64,000 nucleotides of DNA from the NCBI GenBank assembly GCA_023958095.1, contig JAMLGJ010000002.1, forward strand, positions 1 to 64,000, given 5' to 3'. The translations under genes were made by a program, and so were the position numbers. Each line of letters starts with the position of its first letter. Position 1 is the first letter of the stretch. Below, piece after piece: positions 7,631 through 16,144 of the stretch. The notes under the pieces are model-generated. The model did not search any database. It saw only the letters and a list, made by a program, of their open reading frames with translations, and was not told the origin of the DNA. The DNA comes from Microthrixaceae bacterium. GTDB lineage: Bacteria; Actinomycetota; Acidimicrobiia; Acidimicrobiales; Microtrichaceae.

Positions 7631-8961
7631 CGCTCCGCCTCGAGTTGCGCGACGGCTCGATCCGGGAACTGCCCGTGGCGAGCTGGCACGGTCCGGCCAC
7701 GGCGGGGGAGCTGGCCCTGCTCGGCGAGCTTCCCGCACCGGTGCTCGACGTGGGATGTGGCCCCGGACGGATCGCGGCTGCCTTGTCCGCCGCGGGCACA
7801 CCCTCGCTGGGCATCGACATCGCACCGGCAGCCGTGCGTTGTGCCACGGAGTCGGGTGCAGCGGCACTGTGCCGTTCCGTGTTCGACGCAGTACCCGGTG
7901 AGGGCAGGTGGGGCAGCCTCGTTCTCCTCGACGGGAACGTCGGCATCGGCGGAGACCCCGTGGCGCTGCTGCGCCGCTGTCGCGAGCTGGGGCGCAGCGG
8001 AGCGAGGCTGGTGTTGGAGGTGGATCCGCCGGGAGTGCCGGGGGGCACCACCGAGGCACGGATCCACACCGCCGATGCCGAACCCGGCCCGTGGTTCCCC
8101 TGGTCGGTCGTCTCGGTGGATGACCTGGAGCAACTCGCGCGGGCAGCGGGTGCCGAGCTGTTGGGGGTGACCGAGGGTGATGGTCGCCACTTCGCCCAGC
8201 TGGAGTTCGGTGGAACGCGTCGGGTCGGGCCGGAGTGGGGCACGATTGCAGTGATCGCCAAGACCCCGGTGCCGGGACGCGTCAAGACGCGGCTGTGCCC
8301 TCCGTGTGGGCCCCGACAGGCCGCGGACCTGGCCACCGCGGCGTTGCAGGACACGCTGGCCGCAGCATGCGCGGCCAGGGCGGGACGTCGGGTGCTCGTC
8401 CTCGAGGGAGAAGCCGGCGACTGGGTTCCGCAGGGCATGGAGGTGATCGAACAGGCCACCGGCGGGCTGGGCGACCGCCTCCAGGCGCTCTTCGAGACCC
8501 TCGCGGTGACCGGCTCCGGTCGGGGACACGGCGCGGTCGTCGTCGTCGGGATGGACACCCCCCAGGTGATGCCCGAGCAGCTCGAAGGAGCCCTGGATGT
8601 CCTCTGCAACGAGGGGACGGATGCGGTGCTCGGCCGCTGCCCCGATGGCGGCTACTGGACGATAGGGTTCGATGCCGCAGTGATGGAACGCGGGCTCAGG
8701 CCCTTCGAAGGGGTCCCGATGAGCACCGGGGAGACGGCCGAGGCCCAGCTCGCGCGCCTCGGGGAACTGGGCCTCGGTGTGGCCCTGGTGGGCCAGCAGC
8801 GGGACATCGACCACTGGGAGGACGCACTGGCGGTTGCCCGGACACATCCCCACCTCAACACCTCCAGGGTGGTCGGAGCCATCGGGGAGCAGTTGACCGG
8901 GGCCGCGGGCCCGCCCGAGGTGGTCGCGCTGTGCAACAGGATCGGGGACGACGACCGGTGA
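7627..8961 (+). CDS. fusion of SAM methyltransferase and DUF2064 glycosyl/nucleotidyltransferase-like domain
   Basis: 444 residues in one frame. Residues 1-195 are a class I methyltransferase with motif I VLDVGCGPG (39-47) and an acidic SAM-ribose loop GIDIAP (62-67). Residues 205-440 are a DUF2064 (TIGR04282-like) domain: VIAKTPVPGRVKTRL (209-223), GMDTPQV (308-314) and GRCPDGGYWTIGF (336-348). DUF2064 proteins share the GT-A/nucleotidyltransferase fold and are often found beside methyltransferases; an arsenosugar role has been proposed for some, but no arsenic gene is present here. ATG overlaps the previous stop (ATGA), and the next gene overlaps its stop (GTGA). The frame is uninterrupted with no linker stop, so the fusion looks real. 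Confidence 0.85.
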   Translation: MTLRLELRDGSIRELPVASWHGPATAGELALLGELPAPVLDVGCGPGRIAAALSAAGTPSLGIDIAPAAVRCATESGAAALCRSVFDAVPGEGRWGSLVLLDGNVGIGGDPVALLRRCRELGRSGARLVLEVDPPGVPGGTTEARIHTADAEPGPWFPWSVVSVDDLEQLARAAGAELLGVTEGDGRHFAQLEFGGTRRVGPEWGTIAVIAKTPVPGRVKTRLCPPCGPRQAADLATAALQDTLAAACAARAGRRVLVLEGEAGDWVPQGMEVIEQATGGLGDRLQALFETLAVTGSGRGHGAVVVVGMDTPQVMPEQLEGALDVLCNEGTDAVLGRCPDGGYWTIGFDAAVMERGLRPFEGVPMSTGETAEAQLARLGELGLGVALVGQQRDIDHWEDALAVARTHPHLNTSRVVGAIGEQLTGAAGPPEVVALCNRIGDDDR

Positions 8962-10421
8962 ATCCGACGCAACTGGGTGGTGCCGCAGTGGAAGGCACAG
9001 CGGGGGAGCCGCGCTCCGGTTCCGACGCCCCCCGTACCGTGCTGCGTGCGGAGTGGGTCCTTCCCATGATGGATCAGGCCATGACGGATCAGGCTGTCAC
9101 GGATCAGGGCATGCGCGGTCCGGGCGGCTCCGGGGCGGAGCCGGTGATCCACGACGGGGCCGTGTGTTTCGCCGGTGACTCGATCCTCGAGGTCGGACCG
9201 GCTCAGGAGGTGCTGGCCGGGTCGCCCGGCGCACGCGTCACTCACCTCCGTGGCCATGCCCTGTTGCCGGCGTTCGTGAATGCCCACACGCACCTGCCGA
9301 TGACGATGTTCAGGGGGGTGGCGGACGACCGGGGACTGGAGGAGTTCCTCGCGACCCTGCTTCCCCTCGAGGGAAGGTCACTGGACGAACGCAGGGTCGG
9401 CCTCGCGTCCTGGTGCGCGATGGTCGAGTCGCACCGCGCGGGTGTCAACACCGCGCTCGACATGTACTTCTTCTCCGACGCGGTGCTCGCCGCGGCGGAC
9501 CGGCTCGGGTTCAGGGTGCTCACAGGCCCGGTGTTCCTGGATGACCCGGGCCCCGACTCCGACGCGGCTGCGTTCGAACGCCGCCTCGCCGCCTCGGCCG
9601 AGTGGCTGGCGCGGCACCCGGACTCACCGGATCGACTGCCGGTCGTGGCGCCGCACTCCACCTACCTCGTGTCGCCCTCCTCGCTCGGTGCCATCGGGGA
9701 GCTCGCGCGTGATGCAGGGGCGCTGTTGCACATCCACGCCTCGGAGACCCAGGCGGAGGTCCGTGAGGTGACCGACAGGCACGGGCTGTCCCCGGTCGCC
9801 CTGCTCGACGACCTGGGACTGCTCGGTCCCCGCACGGTCGTCGCCCATGCTGTCCACCTGGACCGCGGCGAGATCGAAGCGCTCGCCCGCAGCGGAGCGT
9901 CGGTGGCGCACTGCCCCGCCAGCAACCTGAAGCTCGGCTCGGGTGTCGCCCCGGTCGCGGAGCTGCTCGAAGCAGGCGTGGAGGTCGCCCTCGGAACCGA
10001 CGGGCCGGCATCATCGAACGACCTCGACGTCATGGGGGCGATGCGCCTCGCGTCCCTGTTGCACAAGAGTGCCGGAGCACGCGGCACCGACCCCACGGTG
10101 CTGCCGGCACGTGCCGCGCTGGAGATGGTGACGCGCAACGGTGCCCGAGCACTCGGGCTCGGCGGGCGCCTGGGAGTCCTCGCCCCCGGGGCTTCGGCCG
10201 ACATGATCGCGGTGGACCTCGACCAGCCGCACACCCAGCCCGTTCATGACGTGTTCTCGGCGCTCGTGTACTCCGCAGGCAGGGGTGACATAACCGAGGT
10301 GTGGTCCAGCGGGCACCATGTCGTCAGCGGGGGGCGCCACACCGTGGCCGACGAGTCGGAGGTGGGCGCCGTTCTCCGCTCCCTCGGCGCGGAGATCTTG
10401 ACTGATCCCACGAGGCCCTAG
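8958..10421 (+). CDS. amidohydrolase, MTA/S-adenosylhomocysteine deaminase family
   Basis: 487 residues from GTG. The TIM-barrel metal site is intact: NAHTHL near residue 112, HIHASE, VVAHAVHL and GTDGPASSND. This is the pattern of 5'-methylthioadenosine/S-adenosylhomocysteine deaminases and related triazine hydrolases. The 4-base overlap with the methyltransferase fusion gives a sensible link, because the methyltransferase releases S-adenosylhomocysteine, which this enzyme could deaminate to S-inosylhomocysteine. The N-terminus is unusual: an extra segment of three near-identical pentapeptides (MMDQA, MTDQA, VTDQG) interrupts the first strand. Other amidohydrolase substrates remain possible. 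Confidence 0.85.
   Translation: MNPTQLGGAAVEGTAGEPRSGSDAPRTVLRAEWVLPMMDQAMTDQAVTDQGMRGPGGSGAEPVIHDGAVCFAGDSILEVGPAQEVLAGSPGARVTHLRGHALLPAFVNAHTHLPMTMFRGVADDRGLEEFLATLLPLEGRSLDERRVGLASWCAMVESHRAGVNTALDMYFFSDAVLAAADRLGFRVLTGPVFLDDPGPDSDAAAFERRLAASAEWLARHPDSPDRLPVVAPHSTYLVSPSSLGAIGELARDAGALLHIHASETQAEVREVTDRHGLSPVALLDDLGLLGPRTVVAHAVHLDRGEIEALARSGASVAHCPASNLKLGSGVAPVAELLEAGVEVALGTDGPASSNDLDVMGAMRLASLLHKSAGARGTDPTVLPARAALEMVTRNGARALGLGGRLGVLAPGASADMIAVDLDQPHTQPVHDVFSALVYSAGRGDITEVWSSGHHVVSGGRHTVADESEVGAVLRSLGAEILTDPTRP
9066..9110 (+). repeat. three tandem 15-bp units inside the amidohydrolase gene
   Basis: Units 9066-9080, 9081-9095 and 9096-9110 share the core ggatcagg and keep the reading frame. 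They encode (M/V)(M/T)DQ(A/G) three times in the N-terminal domain. Confidence 0.8.
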
Positions 10422-10436
10422 GAGACTGTCGGGGCA

Positions 10437-10454
10437 CCGGGGTGGCGACCCCGG
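10437..10454 (+). terminator. hairpin after the redox/methyltransferase operon
   Basis: Perfect 7-bp stem CCGGGGT / ACCCCGG with a GGCG loop, 16 bases after the amidohydrolase stop and 20 before the next start. No T-run follows. Confidence 0.55.
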
Positions 10455-10473
10455 AGGGGCAGGAGGGAAAATC

Positions 10474-12243
10474 GTGTTCGAACCTCGACTGAGTCGACGC
10501 TTTCTCGTCGTGGGCGCAGCAGTGGCGGTGCTCGCCGCGCTGTTGGTGCCCGGTGCCTCCGCGCAGAAGGTCGCGAACCCGGGGCCGTTCAGCATCACCC
10601 CGCAGTCCGGCTCCATGGCGCTCGGTGAGACCGCGTTCGACCTGACCCCGAGCGACCTGCCGGAATGCTCCGATGGCCAGGACAACGACGGTGACGGGCG
10701 TTTCGACACGGCGGACCCCCAGTGTGCCGCCGGTCCCGACGGTGAGTCCGCAGCCGAGGACAACAGCGAGGTGAAGGCCGGTTTCCAGCCCAAGGTGGCA
10801 ACCAGCCTGTCAGGCACGATCGACGCCGACGGCAACATCTCGATACCGACCAGCGGCGTGGTGTTCCCTCCGGTGTACATGCTGGTCGACGTCGGTGTCG
10901 CCAGCGGGGTCCTCACCGCCAACGTGCTGGCCACGCATCCCGCTGAGGGAACGCTCGACCCGATCACGGGCGAGGCCACGCTGCGGGTGCGCCTGCGCGT
11001 CGCCATCAGCGGCACCATCAACGGAGGTTCGCTCGGCCCGTGCACGATCGGCACCTCCTCGAATCCGATCGATGTGAACCTCACCACCGGGGTCAGCACC
11101 GCTCCGGACGGCACCCAGTTGCAGGGTGCTCCACTGAGCGGCTCGTCGATCAAGGTCGTCAGCCGGGACTTCTCGGTGCCGGGAGCCAGCGGATGTGGCT
11201 ACGGACTGCTTGACGGCGCCGTCAACTCCCAGGTCGGTCTGCCCTCGGGTGCCGGCCGCAACCTGGCGGTGCTGACCGGTTCCATCTCGCCGTCCCCCGA
11301 ACCCGCCGTCGTCGCCGATGCGGTCGCGACGCCGGCGAGCGGGGCCGCCCCCCTCGCCACGACGCTCGATGCGTCGGGCTCGACCGTCGTCAACGGCCCG
11401 GCGACCTACCTGTGGACCCTGCCCGACGGCTCGACGCTCGACGGGGCCGTCGTGCAGCACACCTTCGCCGACCAGGGGACGAAGGCGGTGAAGCTCACCG
11501 TCACCGACGCCGACGGAGACTCCGCGACGCGCACGATCCTCGTGGACGTGACCGCCCCGACCACTACCAGCACGTCCACGACGACGACGGAGCCGACGAC
11601 CACCACGTCCACGACAACGACGTCCACGACGACCACGACGCAGCCGACGACGACGACGTCCACCACGTCCACGACGACCACGTCCACGACGACGACGCAG
11701 CCGACGACGACCACGTCCACGACGACCACGTCCACGACCACGACGGAGCCGACGACCACCACGTCCACGACGACCACGACGGAGCCGACCACCACCAGCA
11801 GCTCGACGACGTCCTCCACGTCCCAGCCGACGAGCACCACGACGACCACCGTCCCGGAGCCATCCGGTGACACCGTCTCGGTGACCATGACCGGAGGCGT
11901 GGACTACGAGGCTTCCGGCGAGCTCTCGAGTGGCAACCTGGTCGTGGGCCGCAGCGGTGGCCGCGTCTCGCACATCCGCGGCGCGGGTTCGCTGGACGGG
12001 CCCGACGGCGGCTCGGCACGCCTCAGCGTGCGCATGGACCGCGTGCTGTTCTTCGACCTCTGGCTCGGGAGCATGACACTCACCGACCGCGCCTCGGGGG
12101 TCCGCACGACCGCCGTGTACGCCGGGGTGCCGAGGATCAGTGGCTCGACGGTCAGCGGCAAGGCATTCAGCCTCCAGCAGGTGGACGGACCACCCTTCTT
12201 CCTGCCGGTGGACGTCGCCTGGTCGATCACCGACGCGGGTTGA
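10474..12243 (+). CDS. secreted PKD-domain protein with long Thr-rich linker
   Basis: 589 residues. It starts at GTG, seven bases after AGGAGG (10461-10466). The signal peptide runs to about residue 30 (ALLVPGASA|Q); SRRFLVV could make it a Tat substrate. Residues 65-84 (ECSDGQDNDGDGRFDTADPQ, then Cys) match the thrombospondin type-3-like Ca-binding motif found in bacterial surface proteins. A beta-rich domain follows to about residue 270, a PKD-like domain at about 275-360 (YLWTLPDGST...HTFADQGT), a linker of about 97 residues made almost only of Thr/Ser with Glu-Pro and Gln-Pro (363-459), and a C-terminal beta domain. No sorting motif is seen. It is probably a cell-surface or secreted protein of unknown partner. 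Confidence 0.85.
   Translation: MFEPRLSRRFLVVGAAVAVLAALLVPGASAQKVANPGPFSITPQSGSMALGETAFDLTPSDLPECSDGQDNDGDGRFDTADPQCAAGPDGESAAEDNSEVKAGFQPKVATSLSGTIDADGNISIPTSGVVFPPVYMLVDVGVASGVLTANVLATHPAEGTLDPITGEATLRVRLRVAISGTINGGSLGPCTIGTSSNPIDVNLTTGVSTAPDGTQLQGAPLSGSSIKVVSRDFSVPGASGCGYGLLDGAVNSQVGLPSGAGRNLAVLTGSISPSPEPAVVADAVATPASGAAPLATTLDASGSTVVNGPATYLWTLPDGSTLDGAVVQHTFADQGTKAVKLTVTDADGDSATRTILVDVTAPTTTSTSTTTTEPTTTTSTTTTSTTTTTQPTTTTSTTSTTTTSTTTTQPTTTTSTTTTSTTTTEPTTTTSTTTTTEPTTTSSSTTSSTSQPTSTTTTTVPEPSGDTVSVTMTGGVDYEASGELSSGNLVVGRSGGRVSHIRGAGSLDGPDGGSARLSVRMDRVLFFDLWLGSMTLTDRASGVRTTAVYAGVPRISGSTVSGKAFSLQQVDGPPFFLPVDVAWSITDAG
11560..11850 (+). repeat. ACN/TCN trinucleotide-rich linker repeat
   Basis: Low-complexity sequence of acg, acc and tcc codons with recurring blocks such as acgacgcagccgacgacg. 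It encodes the Thr/Ser linker and is likely prone to length change. The valine-rich ORF on the opposite strand is a shadow. Confidence 0.85.
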
Positions 12244-12358
12244 ACCGACAGCTGTCCGACCTCCCACCACCTCGATCTGGAACCTGAACCCCGGGTTAAC
12301 GTAGGGTTGCCCCCGGTTGAGCTGGCCCGTTCGGGCCGGGCCGGTGACTGGGGGTGGG

Positions 12359-13924
12359 ATGCACAGGCGGGATCTGTTGAGGCTGGGAGCGGGATCCTCG
12401 ATCGCGGCTGCGGCGAGCCTCGCTCTGGGGTGTTCGCCCGAACCGAGTGCTCCGCGGAGGATCTTCGACCAGGGCATCGCCTCCGGGCTCCACAGCTCCA
12501 CCCAGGTGGTCCTGTGGGCGAGGTGCGCGCCGGAGCTCGCACGTGGCGACCTGGACCTGCGCTGGGAGGTTTCCGACGATGAGTCCTTCTCACAGGTCGT
12601 CGCGGACGGAACCGTCGTCGCGCAACCGGAGGCGGACCACACGGTGAAGGTCCTCGTCGGGGGCCTGGAGCCGGGGCGGAGGTACTGGTACCGGTTCCGC
12701 CACCCCCGCGAGGACTCTGCGACGGGACGTACCACCACGTTGCCCGCCGCGGGGAGCCACGTGTCGTCACTGCGTCTGGCGTTCGCCAGCTGCCAGTCCT
12801 ACAACGCCGGTTTCTACACGGCGTGGCGCGACGTCGCCACCGCGGACCTCGATGCGGTGCTCTTCCTCGGTGACTACATATACGAGTCGGCCCTGGTGAA
12901 CCTCCTCGGCTCCGCCCGCTCCGGTGATGCGCTGGCCGAGGCGACGACACTGGAGGACTACCGCCGCAAGTACCGGACCTACAAGACCGACCCGGACCTA
13001 CGGGCCGCGCACGAGGCGCATCCATTCGTTCCGATCTGGGACGACCACGAGATCGTCAACGACTACGACCGCCGGATCTTCAGCGAGGATCCGGCGCGCG
13101 CCGCCGCTGCGTACCGGGCGTGGTTCGAGTACCAGCCGGTGTGGCCGACCGATGGCACACGCATCCACCGGGACCTGCCATGGGGGGACCTCGGGCACAT
13201 CTTCATGCTCGATGGCCGCCAGTACCGCGACCCGCACCGGGAGGACGGCCTGCCCTTCGGGCCGATGCCCATCACCACCCACGAGACAGCGCCGGGGCGC
13301 ACGATGCTCGGGCACCATCAGCGGCAGTGGCTGTTGGAGGGCCTGTCGGCCGCCTCCACGCGCAGCACGTGGAAGGTGATCGGCAACCCGGTCATGATCG
13401 CGCCGCTGAGGGTGCTCGACCTCGACACCCCCGAGTTGCGCGAGCTCGATCCGGACCTGCCCGAGCACGCCGGGTTGTACACCAACAGCAGCTTCGACTC
13501 GTGGGACGGGTTCGTGTGGGAACGCCACGAGGTGCTCTCACACCTGGAGCGCAACTCGATCGCGAACACGGTCTTCGTGACCGGGGACTACCACAGCTTC
13601 TGGCAGTCGGGACTCACCCCCGACTTCGACGATGCCTCGTCACCCGTCGTGGCCAACGAGTTCGCCGTCGGTGCGATCTCCTCGGGAGGGGGAGCGGTCA
13701 ACGAGAACCTCCTGTTCGGTTCGGCCGAGCACGGCCCCTACCAGCCGGGTTTCAACTTCGTGGACGGGTCCCACAACGGATACGGCATCCTGGAGGCTCG
13801 ACCCGACGAGATGGTCGTCACGTACTTCGCCAACGACGCCACGTCGCGCACCTCGACCCCGCGGCCCACCGCTCGCTTCGGGATCGAGGCCGGCGATCCG
13901 ATGGTCCACACCGAGCGGCTGTGA
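12359..13924 (+). CDS. phoD: PhoD-type alkaline phosphatase/phosphodiesterase lipoprotein
   Basis: 521 residues. The N-terminus MHRRDLLRLGAG...LALGCSP combines a twin-arginine motif (Arg3-Arg4) with a lipobox Cys25, so it is probably a Tat-exported lipoprotein. After an N-terminal beta domain (FDQGIASGLHSS...), the metallophosphatase core shows GDYIYE, DDHEIVNDYD and VTGDYHSFW, the metal-binding motifs of PhoD, which cleaves phosphodiesters and monoesters outside the cell. The start is preceded by GGGGTGGG; an in-frame TTG at 12317 is less likely. The 5' region carries a GGCCC-GTTC-GGGCC hairpin (12324-12337). No obvious Pho box is seen. Confidence 0.9.
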   Translation: MHRRDLLRLGAGSSIAAAASLALGCSPEPSAPRRIFDQGIASGLHSSTQVVLWARCAPELARGDLDLRWEVSDDESFSQVVADGTVVAQPEADHTVKVLVGGLEPGRRYWYRFRHPREDSATGRTTTLPAAGSHVSSLRLAFASCQSYNAGFYTAWRDVATADLDAVLFLGDYIYESALVNLLGSARSGDALAEATTLEDYRRKYRTYKTDPDLRAAHEAHPFVPIWDDHEIVNDYDRRIFSEDPARAAAAYRAWFEYQPVWPTDGTRIHRDLPWGDLGHIFMLDGRQYRDPHREDGLPFGPMPITTHETAPGRTMLGHHQRQWLLEGLSAASTRSTWKVIGNPVMIAPLRVLDLDTPELRELDPDLPEHAGLYTNSSFDSWDGFVWERHEVLSHLERNSIANTVFVTGDYHSFWQSGLTPDFDDASSPVVANEFAVGAISSGGGAVNENLLFGSAEHGPYQPGFNFVDGSHNGYGILEARPDEMVVTYFANDATSRTSTPRPTARFGIEAGDPMVHTERL

Positions 13925-13936
13925 CCCTCCGGAGGG
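13925..13936. terminator. palindrome between phoD and argJ
   Basis: CCCTCCGGAGGG lies in the 16 bases between convergent stops and could form a short hairpin for both transcripts. Confidence 0.4.
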
Positions 13937-13940
13937 CCGG

Positions 13941-15122
13941 TCAGGTCGTGTAGTCGGCGTTGATGCGCACGTAGCCGTCGCTCAGGTCGCATCCGTAGAC
14001 CGTCCAGGTGCCCGCGGAGATCCCGAGGTCCACCCCGATGTGCACCTCGCCGCCCGCCAGGTAGTCCTCGAGGTCGGCCAGCAGCGCTTCCTCGTCGGAC
14101 CCTGGAGTGACCGGGTAGACCCGGGTGCCGCCGAAGGAGATCTGCACCTGCGCGGGATCTATGTCGGTGTCGTCGCTGCACTTGCCCACCGCCATCGCAA
14201 CACGACCCCAGTTGGGGTCTGCCCCGTGCACCGCGGTCTTCACCAGGGGTGAGTTGACGACCGACTTGGCGACCCGCTTCGCCTGGGCATCGTCACGGGC
14301 TCCGGAGACCTCCACCACGAGCAGCTTCGTGGCGCCCTCCCCGTCGGAGGCCAGCTGGCGGGTGAGCTCGGTGCACACCGCCTGCAGCGCGAGCGCGAAG
14401 TCCCCGGTCTCCACCGGGCCGGCAGCCCCGCTGGCGAGCACCACCGCGGTGTCGGAGGTCGAGGTGTCGGTGTCCACCGACAGGCTGTTGAAGCTCCGGT
14501 CGACCACCTGCGAGAACGCCTTGCGGAGCTCCATGATCGGGACCTCCGCGTCGGTGAGCACGAACGCCAGCATCGTCGCCATGTCGGGCTCGATCATGCC
14601 CACTCCCTTGGCCATGCCGACGACGTTGGCGGTACCCCCCTCGAGGGTCGCCACCTTGGCCGTCGCCACCTTCGGGTGGGTGTCGGTGGTCATGATCGCG
14701 GTGGCCACCTGGACCGCGTCGTTGCCCTCGGGAGCGGAGGGCATGCCCCGGAGGTGGTCGCGGATGCGGTCCATCGGGTAGCGCCGGCCGATCACGCCGG
14801 TGGATGCCACGATCACGTCTGCCGGGTCGCAGCCGAGTGCCCGGCCGGTGAGTTCGGCCAGTTCCACCGCATCGGCGTGGCCGGCCTCCCCGTTCGCGAC
14901 GTTCGCGTTCTTGGACACCACCACGACTGCACGTGCGGCGCCGTCGGCGACGTGCTCGCGTGACAGCGTCACGCTGGGACCTGCGAAGAGCGACCGGGTG
15001 AACACGCCTGCCACTGCGCAGTCGCGGTCGGCGGCCAGAACCGCGAAGTCGAGCGATGAGTCCTTGATGCCGACGTTGGCGACGTGGGCGCTGAATCCAC
15101 CGGGCAGGGGTACTGGTGTCAT
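13941..15122 (-). CDS. argJ: ArgJ, glutamate N-acetyltransferase / ornithine acetyltransferase
   Basis: 393 residues, full family length. The autocleavage site MATMLAF places the nucleophile Thr183 at the start of the beta chain; KGVGMIEPDM just before it is also characteristic. The enzyme recycles the acetyl group from N-acetylornithine to glutamate in arginine synthesis. The start ATG (15120-15122) has GATACT six bases upstream and no Shine-Dalgarno; an upstream in-frame start would add 40 unconserved residues. No other arginine gene is adjacent, which is unusual because argJ commonly sits with argC and argB. Confidence 0.92.
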   Translation of the reverse strand: MTPVPLPGGFSAHVANVGIKDSSLDFAVLAADRDCAVAGVFTRSLFAGPSVTLSREHVADGAARAVVVVSKNANVANGEAGHADAVELAELTGRALGCDPADVIVASTGVIGRRYPMDRIRDHLRGMPSAPEGNDAVQVATAIMTTDTHPKVATAKVATLEGGTANVVGMAKGVGMIEPDMATMLAFVLTDAEVPIMELRKAFSQVVDRSFNSLSVDTDTSTSDTAVVLASGAAGPVETGDFALALQAVCTELTRQLASDGEGATKLLVVEVSGARDDAQAKRVAKSVVNSPLVKTAVHGADPNWGRVAMAVGKCSDDTDIDPAQVQISFGGTRVYPVTPGSDEEALLADLEDYLAGGEVHIGVDLGISAGTWTVYGCDLSDGYVRINADYTT

Positions 15123-15128
15123 GCCCGG

Positions 15129-15134
15129 AGTATC
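15129..15134 (-). promoter_or_regulatory. -10 element GATACT before argJ
   Basis: GATACT-N6-ATG on the - strand, one mismatch to TATACT; leaderless start. Confidence 0.45.
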
Positions 15135-15190
15135 CCAGAACGGGCCGTGCTCCCGGGGTTCGGTTCTGGGAACGGCTTTCGGGCACGTGA

Positions 15191-15196
15191 CATGAT
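15191..15196 (+). promoter_or_regulatory. -10-like element CATGAT before the SDR gene
   Basis: CATGAT-N6-ATG, with no Shine-Dalgarno; back-to-back with the argJ promoter. Confidence 0.35.
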
Positions 15197-15202
15197 CACC
15201 CG

Positions 15203-16054
15203 ATGTCAGAACGAACCGGGGTGGATCCGGGAACGCAGTCACTTCGGGGCAAACGGGCCATCGTGACCGGTGCGGCCCAGGGCGTGGGTGCTGTGACGGC
15301 CCGGCGGATCGTCGAACTGGGTGGTCGTGTGGTGTTGGCGGACGTGAACCGCGACAAGGTGCACGAGACCGCCGGATCCCTGGGCGAGGCCGCGTCAGCG
15401 GTGACCCTGGACGTGGCGGATGCGGCGTCGTGGGACGACGCGATGGCAGCTGCTCTGGACGTCCTGGGTGGTCTCGACGCCCTCGTGAACAACGCCGGAA
15501 TCCTGCACCTGGGGCCGTTGGAGACGATGGAACCGGCCCTGCTCGAAAGGCTCGTCGCGGTGAACCTGTGCGGACCGCTCCTGGGTACCCGGGCAGCGAC
15601 GCCCGCGCTGCGAGCGGCTGGTGGGGGAGCGATCGTCAACGTGGCGTCGGTGGCGGGGCTCGAGGGCCGCAACGCGACGGTGGCCTACACGAGCACGAAG
15701 TGGGGTGTGCGGGGCCTCACCAAGGCGTCGGCCATGGAGCTGGGGCGCTACGGGATACGGGTCAACTCCGTGTGCCCGTCGATGGGCAACCCCGAGATGT
15801 TCGCGCCGTTCCTCGAGCAGTTCGACCTCGAGGAGTTCATGCGCAGCTCACCCGAGCCCGCACTCGTGGTGGACGGCCACAACGTGGATGCCGACATGTA
15901 CGACGTCGCAGCGATGGTCACGCTGTTGCTGTCTCCCCAGACGGCAGCCTGCACCGGAGCCGACTTCGTCGTCGATGCCGGATGGACCGCAGGAACCTAC
16001 GTGGCCGGAATGCCCGGCCACGAACAGCAAGCCGGCCACGGGCACGCCGACTGA
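15203..16054 (+). CDS. short-chain dehydrogenase/reductase
   Basis: 283 residues, classical SDR. TGAAQGVG (22-29) binds the cofactor, NNAG is at 96-99, and the catalytic triad is Ser149, Tyr162 and Lys166 (AYTSTKWG). LADVNR after the second strand favours NAD(H) over NADP(H). The C-terminal DAGWTAGTY matches the usual SDR ending, followed by a short polar tail with several histidines. It resembles 3-alpha-hydroxysteroid or mycofactocin-associated alcohol dehydrogenases in general outline, but the substrate cannot be told. It is transcribed alone, divergent from argJ. Confidence 0.85.
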   Translation: MSERTGVDPGTQSLRGKRAIVTGAAQGVGAVTARRIVELGGRVVLADVNRDKVHETAGSLGEAASAVTLDVADAASWDDAMAAALDVLGGLDALVNNAGILHLGPLETMEPALLERLVAVNLCGPLLGTRAATPALRAAGGGAIVNVASVAGLEGRNATVAYTSTKWGVRGLTKASAMELGRYGIRVNSVCPSMGNPEMFAPFLEQFDLEEFMRSSPEPALVVDGHNVDADMYDVAAMVTLLLSPQTAACTGADFVVDAGWTAGTYVAGMPGHEQQAGHGHAD

Positions 16055-16144
16055 TCCTGCCGACAGCGGGGCGCACTCCCGCTGCCGGGTCGGCGCGGCG
16101 GATCCTCCTTGGCCGCTCCGAGGGAGCCCTGACAGGCTCTGTGG

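Noticed and set aside
7627-8961. Arsenosugar biosynthesis by the DUF2064 domain
   Set aside because: The family name suggests it, but no arsenite methyltransferase or radical SAM arsenosugar gene is nearby.
11406-11888. Valine-rich ORF on the - strand
   Set aside because: It is simply the reverse complement of the ACN/TCN repeat that encodes the Thr/Ser linker.
12317-12358. TTG start for phoD at 12317
   Set aside because: The ATG at 12359 is directly preceded by GGGGTGGG and gives a clean twin-arginine lipoprotein signal; the upstream extension has no signal features.
10810-12738. 642-codon - strand ORF opposite the secreted PKD protein
   Set aside because: Composition is arginine/glycine-rich with no domain; it is the shadow of the Thr-rich coding strand in high-GC DNA.
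13941-15122. An arginine biosynthesis operon around argJ
   Set aside because: No argC, argB, argD or argF is present on either side; argJ is alone with its own promoter.
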